From contig QJWJ01000431.1 of the NCBI GenBank assembly GCA_003235365.1, forward strand, positions 1 to 64,000: a DNA stretch of 64,000 nt. The letters run 5' to 3'. A program made the position numbers and the translations under genes. Below, in pieces: positions 59,002 to 64,000 of the stretch. This DNA is from Deltaproteobacteria bacterium. Its GTDB lineage: Bacteria; Myxococcota_A; Polyangia; Polyangiales; Polyangiaceae. Each line of letters begins with the position of its first letter. Position 1 is the stretch's first letter. The notes beneath the pieces were generated by a model, which saw nothing but the letters and a program-made list of their open reading frames with translations, did not search any database and had not been told where the DNA came from.

Positions 59002-59748
59002 TCAGATCAGCATGCCCCCGTTTACCCGAAGGACATGACCGGTAACGTAAGCGGCCTCGGGCGAGGCAAGAAAGGTGACTGCGGCAGCGACTTCGTCGGC
59101 CGTTCCGGGGCGTCCCAAGGGGACACCGGTCAACATGGCTTGGCGCTGAGCTTCGTTCAGATCGCCGGTCATGTCAGTTTCGATGTAGCCCGGTGTGACG
59201 CAGTTGACGGTGATCTGCCGCGAAGCGTACTCGCGCGCCAGACTCTTGGCGGCGCCGATCAACCCTGCCTTCGACGCGGCGTACGACGTCTGGCCGGCGT
59301 TGCCCATCTCACCGACGACACTGGACAGGAACACGATCCGCCCGGCCTTGGTGCGCATCATTGGTTTGATGGCGGCCTTGGCACATGCGATCGCTCCCTT
59401 GAGGTTGACGGCGAGGGTGCGGTCCAGGTCCTCCTCTTTGAGGCGCAACAACAGCCCATCGATGGAGATACCGGCGTTGGCGACCAAAATGTCCAGGCGT
59501 CCCAAACGCTTGGCCACCTCGGCGATCGCGGTCTCGGCAGCGGTCATGTCCGCGACGTCGAAGCGCTCCGCTTCGGCTTTGCCACCCGCCGCTTCGATGT
59601 CGGCGACGGTTTGGGCGGCGGCCTGCTCGCCTCCGACGTAGGTGATGACGACGTGCGCGCCGCGTGCGGCCAGCGATTTGGCGCAGGCCCGGCCAATTCC
59701 GCGGGAACCACCGGTGACCACTGCTACTTTGCCGCTCAGATCAAACAT
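59002..59748 (-). CDS. fabG: 3-oxoacyl-ACP reductase
   Basis: 248-aa short-chain dehydrogenase. NADPH motif TGGSRGIG, NAG at 91-93, and catalytic Ser143, Tyr156, Lys160 (SYAASK) with the conserved Asn115. The C-terminal TGHVLRVNGGM is typical of FabG. It reduces 3-oxoacyl-ACP in the elongation cycle. It sits between fabD and acpP, as in the classical cluster. Confidence 0.94.
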   Translation of the reverse strand: MFDLSGKVAVVTGGSRGIGRACAKSLAARGAHVVITYVGGEQAAAQTVADIEAAGGKAEAERFDVADMTAAETAIAEVAKRLGRLDILVANAGISIDGLLLRLKEEDLDRTLAVNLKGAIACAKAAIKPMMRTKAGRIVFLSSVVGEMGNAGQTSYAASKAGLIGAAKSLAREYASRQITVNCVTPGYIETDMTGDLNEAQRQAMLTGVPLGRPGTADEVAAAVTFLASPEAAYVTGHVLRVNGGMLI

Positions 59749-59941
59749 CGTTTCGTCTTGCCAGGCATCTGGGCCCTGGCGTCAGGGCGGGCGGTGTTTA
59801 CCACGCCCGTGTCTGGGTCAAACTAGAAAAATCCGGCCGGAGGGCTTGGGGTGGCCGGCCGCCTGTGGAAAGATCTCGTACCCGTTGAGTCAATGAGTGT
59901 CGCCAATCGCGGGACTCGGTGTCGGCTTCCGCACTCTGGTT

Positions 59942-60880
59942 TCAAACGCCCAAAAATGCGCTGACGCCGCGCAGGCTTTCGAGATCGAAGACGCTGTGTA
60001 CGGGCAGTGCCTTGTTCGTTTTCTTCACTAGACCGGCCAACACGCGGCCCGGACCGATTTCGATCGCATGAGTGACGCCCTCGGCGCTGAGCCAGCTGAC
60101 CGTCTGCTCCCAACGAACCGCGCCGTCGATTTGACGCACCAACAAGTCCGGGACTGCGCCCGGGTCCGAATTGGGCTCGGCGCTGACGTTCGCCACGACG
60201 GGGAACGCCATCGGCTGCGCCTGGATGCCCTGCAGGGCGGTGCGCACGGCGCTGGCTGCTGGGGCCATCAATGCGCAGTGAAACGGTGCGCTCACTTTCA
60301 ACGGCATCGCCTTGAGTTTGAAGTCCTTGGCCAACTCGGTGGCGCGCTGCGTCGCCTCGGCATGGCCCGCGATCACGACCTGACCGGGGCAGTTGAAGTT
60401 GGCCGGTGACAAGACCTGGTCGCCGCGTGCGGCATCGCACAACGCCTCGACGCTGGAGTGATCGCCACCCAGCAGGGCAATCATTCCACCCTGTCCCGGC
60501 GGCACCGCCTCTTGCATGGCCTGCCCGCGTAGGCGTACCAGCTTCACCGCGTCCTCGAAGCGCAACGCTCCACAGGCGACGAGCGCGCTGTATTCGCCCA
60601 GCGAGTGTCCGGCGCCGAACGCCGGCAGCGGCAATTGCGGGTAGGCCTCGCGCAGCGCTGCGAGCAGCGCGCAGCTGGTCGTGAGAATGGCAGGCTGCGT
60701 GTTCGCCGTCAGCATCAGATCGGATTCGGGGCCTTCGAAGCACAGCGTGCTGAGCGAGAACCCCAATTGGTCGTCGGCGAGATCGTAGACCGATCTAGCA
60801 GCGGGCGAGGCGTCGTTGACGTCCTTGCCCATGCCGACTTTTTGGGCCCCCTGACCCGGAAATAGCCAAGCGAGCTTCAT
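59942..60880 (-). CDS. fabD: malonyl-CoA:ACP transacylase
   Basis: 312 aa. FPGQGAQ near the N-terminus, nucleophile Ser93 in GHSLGEYSAL, Arg118 for malonyl binding, and catalytic His201 in APFHCALM. The C-terminal IEIGPGRVLAGLVKK fits the family. It loads malonyl groups onto ACP. The gap to fabG is 193 bp and to rpmF 124 bp; plsX and fabH, which often lie upstream of fabD, are absent. Confidence 0.95.
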   Translation of the reverse strand: MKLAWLFPGQGAQKVGMGKDVNDASPAARSVYDLADDQLGFSLSTLCFEGPESDLMLTANTQPAILTTSCALLAALREAYPQLPLPAFGAGHSLGEYSALVACGALRFEDAVKLVRLRGQAMQEAVPPGQGGMIALLGGDHSSVEALCDAARGDQVLSPANFNCPGQVVIAGHAEATQRATELAKDFKLKAMPLKVSAPFHCALMAPAASAVRTALQGIQAQPMAFPVVANVSAEPNSDPGAVPDLLVRQIDGAVRWEQTVSWLSAEGVTHAIEIGPGRVLAGLVKKTNKALPVHSVFDLESLRGVSAFLGV

Positions 60881-61004
60881 TTCACTACTCCGTTCGCGAT
60901 GCGGGGTCGCGGGCGCTGGTGAATGGGCAATGCGAGTTCACACCGCCCCGGCACGTGCCGGTCGTGGTCGTTGCATCGTCACCGGCGCCGGCGAACGCGA
61001 CTGC

Positions 61005-61199
61005 TCAGCTTTCCTCAGCCGCCTGGGGCTTGAGGATTGCCCGGCCCTTGTAGTGCCCGCACTCGGTGCAGACGCGGTGGGGCATCGCCGGAGCCGAACA
61101 GTTCGGGCAGGGGATGAGGTTGGGGGCAGTGATTCGGTCGTGCTGCGCGCGGCGCATGTCGCGTCGGCTTGACGTCGTTCGTCGCTTGGGTACGGCCAC
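61005..61199 (-). CDS. rpmF: 50S ribosomal protein L32
   Basis: 64 aa. N-terminal MAVPKRRTTSSRRDMRRAQH and a four-Cys zinc ribbon (CPNCSAPAMPHRVCTECG) are diagnostic. It lies between the YceD-like gene (15-bp gap) and fabD, the widely conserved yceD-rpmF-fab order. Confidence 0.95.
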   Translation of the reverse strand: MAVPKRRTTSSRRDMRRAQHDRITAPNLIPCPNCSAPAMPHRVCTECGHYKGRAILKPQAAEES

Positions 61200-61214
61200 G
61201 ATATTCTCCTGTTG

Positions 61215-61859
61215 CTACTTCTTCTTCTTCGCGGTGGTTTGTTCCGCCTCGGCCCCGTTGGAGGACTCGCCTGATGCGGCCCGCATTTTGTCAGCGAGCT
61301 GCTTCAGCGGAGCGAGTCTCGGGTCAACCGCCCAACCGTCCGCAGAGCTTTCGGGAGGCGCACCGATAGCCGGTGACGGGTCCAAACGCAAGTCCGAACG
61401 CAACGGGACCATGGGCAATTCGAGTAGGACCTGTTCCCGGACGAAGTCGTCCAAGTGGATGATATCGCCGAGGAACGTGTCGTGGGCGGCGTCCTCTTCC
61501 GTAAGTACGTCCGCCTCGTCATTTTCCTTCGGTGCTCGGCGGTGTTTGGCGCGGCGCGGCCCGTGCTCATCGCTCACCTCGCGGTTGAGCATCAGGAACA
61601 GTTCGGAGGAAAGGTCGTAGATCGCTGGATCCAGCGTTCGAGCGCAAGGCATCTGGATTTGCACCGCGATCTTTCCGCGCACCAGAAACTGCCTGCCGTT
61701 CTTCATGACGCTGGCCGTCAGACGACCGGTCCGGTCCGTGGGACTTGCTTCTGTCCCAGCCAGGGCGGTCGACAACCACTCGATGGGTACGTCCCACGTT
61801 CGGTGTTGTTCGGAGCGCTCCACGTCGGCGACAGCGACGTTGAACAAGGACGTTGGCAT
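61215..61859 (-). CDS. YceD/DUF177-family protein
   Basis: 214 aa from ATG 61859; longer in-frame forms would run into the leader of the divergent membrane-protein gene. The family core is visible: RTWDVPIEWLSTALAG, the strand with MPCARTLDPAIYDLS and its conserved Cys, then DDFVREQVLLELPMVPL and the closing VDPRLAPLKQLADK. It has an acidic insert (ENDEADVLTEEDAAHD) and a KKKK end. YceD proteins are tied to 23S rRNA accumulation and sit before rpmF. Confidence 0.85.
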   Translation of the reverse strand: MPTSLFNVAVADVERSEQHRTWDVPIEWLSTALAGTEASPTDRTGRLTASVMKNGRQFLVRGKIAVQIQMPCARTLDPAIYDLSSELFLMLNREVSDEHGPRRAKHRRAPKENDEADVLTEEDAAHDTFLGDIIHLDDFVREQVLLELPMVPLRSDLRLDPSPAIGAPPESSADGWAVDPRLAPLKQLADKMRAASGESSNGAEAEQTTAKKKK

Positions 61860-62026
61860 GGCGGCGGAGGGTAGCGCTCGGCGATGCGCGTTGCAAACCG
61901 CCGCGGCGAGCGTGGGACGATTGTGGTGTTGCCAAGCGACGCCACGCCGAAGTTGTTTGGACACCGATCGACGGGATCGATGGTAATAGCGGGAGCGCCC
62001 TTCCTGCCGCTCCCTTGGCCGTGCCG

Positions 62027-63508
62027 ATGTCCGACGCGACTCCTTCTCCCGCTCCTGCCTCACAACCCGACGAAGCACGGGCCGACCGCGCCTCCCAGCC
62101 TGGCGACTCCAGCGGCACACCTCAAGCGCCGCGATCGTCCGCGGCGGCGCGCTGGCGACGACTGGTCGGGCGCGTAGCTGGCGCGCCCAGTTGGGCTCTC
62201 GCCGTCGGCATCTACCTGCTCACCACGTCGGTGTACTTCGCGTTCGCTGCACCGGACGTGCTGATTTCGCACACCCAGTACAATCACTTCGCCCTGCTCG
62301 CCGACGGCTGGTTGCACGGCAGACTCGATCTCCCCGACGGTCCCCCGGACTACGCGCAGATGAACGATTTCGCGAAGTTCAAAGGGCAATGGTACGTGGC
62401 GTTTCCGCCGTTTCCCGCGGTGTTGTTGTTGCCGGTCGCCGCCGTCGCCGGCGAGGCCGAGCTAGTGCGCGACGGGCAGTTCTTCGTCTGGCTCGCGGGC
62501 GTCGGGCCCGGGCTGTTGTTTCTGGCGCTGGAGCGACTTTCCGCGCGCGGATTGTCGCCCCGTTCCCGTTGGCAGAACGTCGTGCTGAGCGTCGCCTTTG
62601 CCTTCGGCAGCGTGTACTTCTTCTGCGCGGTTCAGGGCACGGTGTGGTTTGCTGCTCACGTCGTGGGAGTGGCGTTGGCGGCGCTGTACTTGTTCGCGTC
62701 GATCGAGGCGAAGAACCCGCTGCTCGCTGGTGTCGCGCTCGGGTTTGGTCTGATGACGCGGGCACCGCTGGCGTTTGCTGCGCCGCTGTTTGCGTTGGAA
62801 GCGTTGCGCAGTTGCGCGTCCCCTGCTTCGACACTCGGCGCACGGGGGCCGGGCTTCGGTGGTTGGTGGCAGTGGTTCAAAGTGTACGTTCGCGGGCTCG
62901 ATTGGCGACGATTGAGCAGACTGTACGCGCTGTTCGCCCTGCCGATTCTGCTCTGTCTGGGGGCCTTGTTCTGGATGAACTGGGAGCGATTCGGCAGCGG
63001 CTTCGACAACGGTTACCAGTACCTGACGGTTGCCTGGCAGACGCGGATCAAGAAGTGGGGGTTGTTCCACTATCACTACCTGTCCCGGAACTTGGGGATC
63101 GCGCTGTCGATGCTTCCGTGGCTCGGCGGTAAACACGGTTTTCAGATCAACGTTCATGGCCTGGCGTTGTGGTTCACGACGCCGCTGTACCTGTGGCTGC
63201 TCTGGCCGAAGACCAAAGGCGCACTGCACTGGGCGTTGTGGGCCAGCGTGCTGTGCATCGCCGCGCCCACGTTGTTCTATCAAAACACCGGTTGGGCGCA
63301 GTTTGGCTACCGCTTCTCCAACGACTATGCGGTGTTCTTGATTGCGCTGCTGGCGATCGGAGCGCGTCCGCTTCGCTGGGGCTTCGCTCTTGCGCTGGCC
63401 TGGTCCATTGCCGTCAATGCGTTCGGCGCCTGGACGTTCGGCAAAGAGGAGCACAAGTCGTATTACTACGTCGATGGATCACAAACTCACTTCTACCAGC
63501 GAGACTGA
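62027..63508 (+). CDS. polytopic membrane protein, GT-C-like
   Basis: 493 aa from ATG 62027. A Pro/Ala-rich N-terminus is followed by about ten hydrophobic segments, starting at WALAVGIYLLTTSVYFAF. A lumen-side loop has HTQYNHFALLADGWLHGRLD and WYVAFPPFPAVLLLP. This pattern resembles GT-C-fold membrane glycosyltransferases (ArnT/PMT-like), but no classical acidic catalytic motif is certain. It diverges from the YceD-like gene. Role in glycan or lipid modification is inference. Confidence 0.6.
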   Translation: MSDATPSPAPASQPDEARADRASQPGDSSGTPQAPRSSAAARWRRLVGRVAGAPSWALAVGIYLLTTSVYFAFAAPDVLISHTQYNHFALLADGWLHGRLDLPDGPPDYAQMNDFAKFKGQWYVAFPPFPAVLLLPVAAVAGEAELVRDGQFFVWLAGVGPGLLFLALERLSARGLSPRSRWQNVVLSVAFAFGSVYFFCAVQGTVWFAAHVVGVALAALYLFASIEAKNPLLAGVALGFGLMTRAPLAFAAPLFALEALRSCASPASTLGARGPGFGGWWQWFKVYVRGLDWRRLSRLYALFALPILLCLGALFWMNWERFGSGFDNGYQYLTVAWQTRIKKWGLFHYHYLSRNLGIALSMLPWLGGKHGFQINVHGLALWFTTPLYLWLLWPKTKGALHWALWASVLCIAAPTLFYQNTGWAQFGYRFSNDYAVFLIALLAIGARPLRWGFALALAWSIAVNAFGAWTFGKEEHKSYYYVDGSQTHFYQRD

Positions 63509-63607
63509 AAGCTCAATCGCCGGTTGGATGGCATGCCTCGGCCCGCACCACGAGGCCACACCGGGCGGCACTTGACGTCACCACGCCCGTGCTAATCAGT
63601 GGTTGCG

Positions 63608-64000
63608 ATGGACCCCGTTGCGACGTTGAACCAAGCGCCGTTCGAGCCGGTCGAGCACGAGCGGATCGTGGCGGCTTTGGCACATCTGGACTCGAGCGGC
63701 TTGTCCGAGGCCGACCGGGCGCAGCGTCGCAGCGCTGCGGCGTCCTTGGTGTCGATGCACCTCGACGTCGATACCGTCGTCGCCACGCTTCTTGTTGGGG
63801 TTTGCGATCCGGACGAACCTCCGAAGGACTCGACGTCGACCGCGCCGCTCAGTGCGGAGGCGTGCAAGCTGCTCGAAGGGGTGGCGCGTTTGCACCGCAT
63901 CCGCTGGGACCGACTCGACGACGAGGGCGCCGAGGGCATGCGCCGCATGTTCCTGGCGATGGCACGCGACGTGCGCGTGGTACTCATCGTGCTCGCGCTT
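63608..64000 (+). CDS. RelA/SpoT-family protein, N-terminal part, with altered HD site
   Basis: 131 codons visible; the gene continues past the window. The N-terminal region follows the hydrolase-domain layout of RelA/SpoT: a helix with DVDTVVATLL, then LEGVARLHRI and EGMRRMFLAMARDVRVVLIVLAL, close to the family NLRKMLLAMAKDIRVILIKLA. The catalytic LLHD that follows the first helix reads LLVG, so ppGpp hydrolysis should be lost, as in RelA. The synthetase domain lies outside the window. Confidence 0.75.
   Translation, partial: MDPVATLNQAPFEPVEHERIVAALAHLDSSGLSEADRAQRRSAAASLVSMHLDVDTVVATLLVGVCDPDEPPKDSTSTAPLSAEACKLLEGVARLHRIRWDRLDDEGAEGMRRMFLAMARDVRVVLIVLAL

Overview
The window reads as chromosome of a high-GC Gram-negative bacterium, most likely a Myxococcota (deltaproteobacterial) species. 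Pointers are a complete type II secretion operon, BamA, FHA-fused sigma-54 activators, a kinase-TPR giant, a Roadblock protein, and a lipoprotein with an eight-cysteine cluster. The taxon is inferred from gene content. Genes are dense with many 4-bp ATGA/GTGA overlaps. No rRNA, tRNA, CRISPR array, insertion sequence or prophage was seen.

Layout. (1) 1-509: 3' end of a sigma-54 activator gene. A near-consensus -24/-12 promoter (643-658) then precedes one long type II secretion operon, 678-14878: gspC-D-E-F, an unusual GspG-like membrane protein, then gspG-H-I-J-K-L-M-N. (2) 14877-15033: first copy of a dispersed intergenic repeat. (3) 15041-22222, minus strand: a beta-ketoacyl-synthase-like gene and a 1789-aa kinase/TPR protein. 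(4) 22386-27124, plus strand: ftsB-like gene, a MshEN/GAF-like gene, methylmalonyl-CoA mutase and MeaB, facing a methylmalonyl-CoA epimerase-like gene. (5) 27660-31492: two predicted beta-barrel proteins around a Roadblock gene, aroQ and a second MeaB-type GTPase. (6) 31743-36314: subtilase lipoprotein, eight-cysteine lipoprotein, second repeat copy and a Pro/Thr-rich lipoprotein. (7) 36670-47863: nth, gyrA and bamA on the minus strand, parC-parE divergent. (8) 47864-55010: G-rich tandem repeat, FHA/sigma-54 activator, nitrilase-family amidase, MerR-TPR regulator, two uncharacterised genes, and an FHA protein fused to a degenerate secretion-ATPase domain. (9) 55071-61859, minus strand: def, ribD, nrdR, fabF, acpP, fabG, fabD, rpmF and a YceD-like gene. 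(10) 62027-64000: polytopic membrane protein and the 5' end of a RelA/SpoT-like gene.

Functional links. The secretion operon may be under sigma-54 control by its neighbour. MCM, MeaB and the epimerase-like gene form a propionyl/methylmalonyl-CoA module. The def-to-yceD block joins protein maturation, riboflavin and nucleotide control, fatty-acid synthesis and ribosomal protein L32. The least explained items are the non-prepilin GspG-like protein, the kinase/TPR giant (EAD-like N-terminus, degenerate peptidase-like C-terminus), the FHA/pseudo-CpaF protein and the two-copy repeat.
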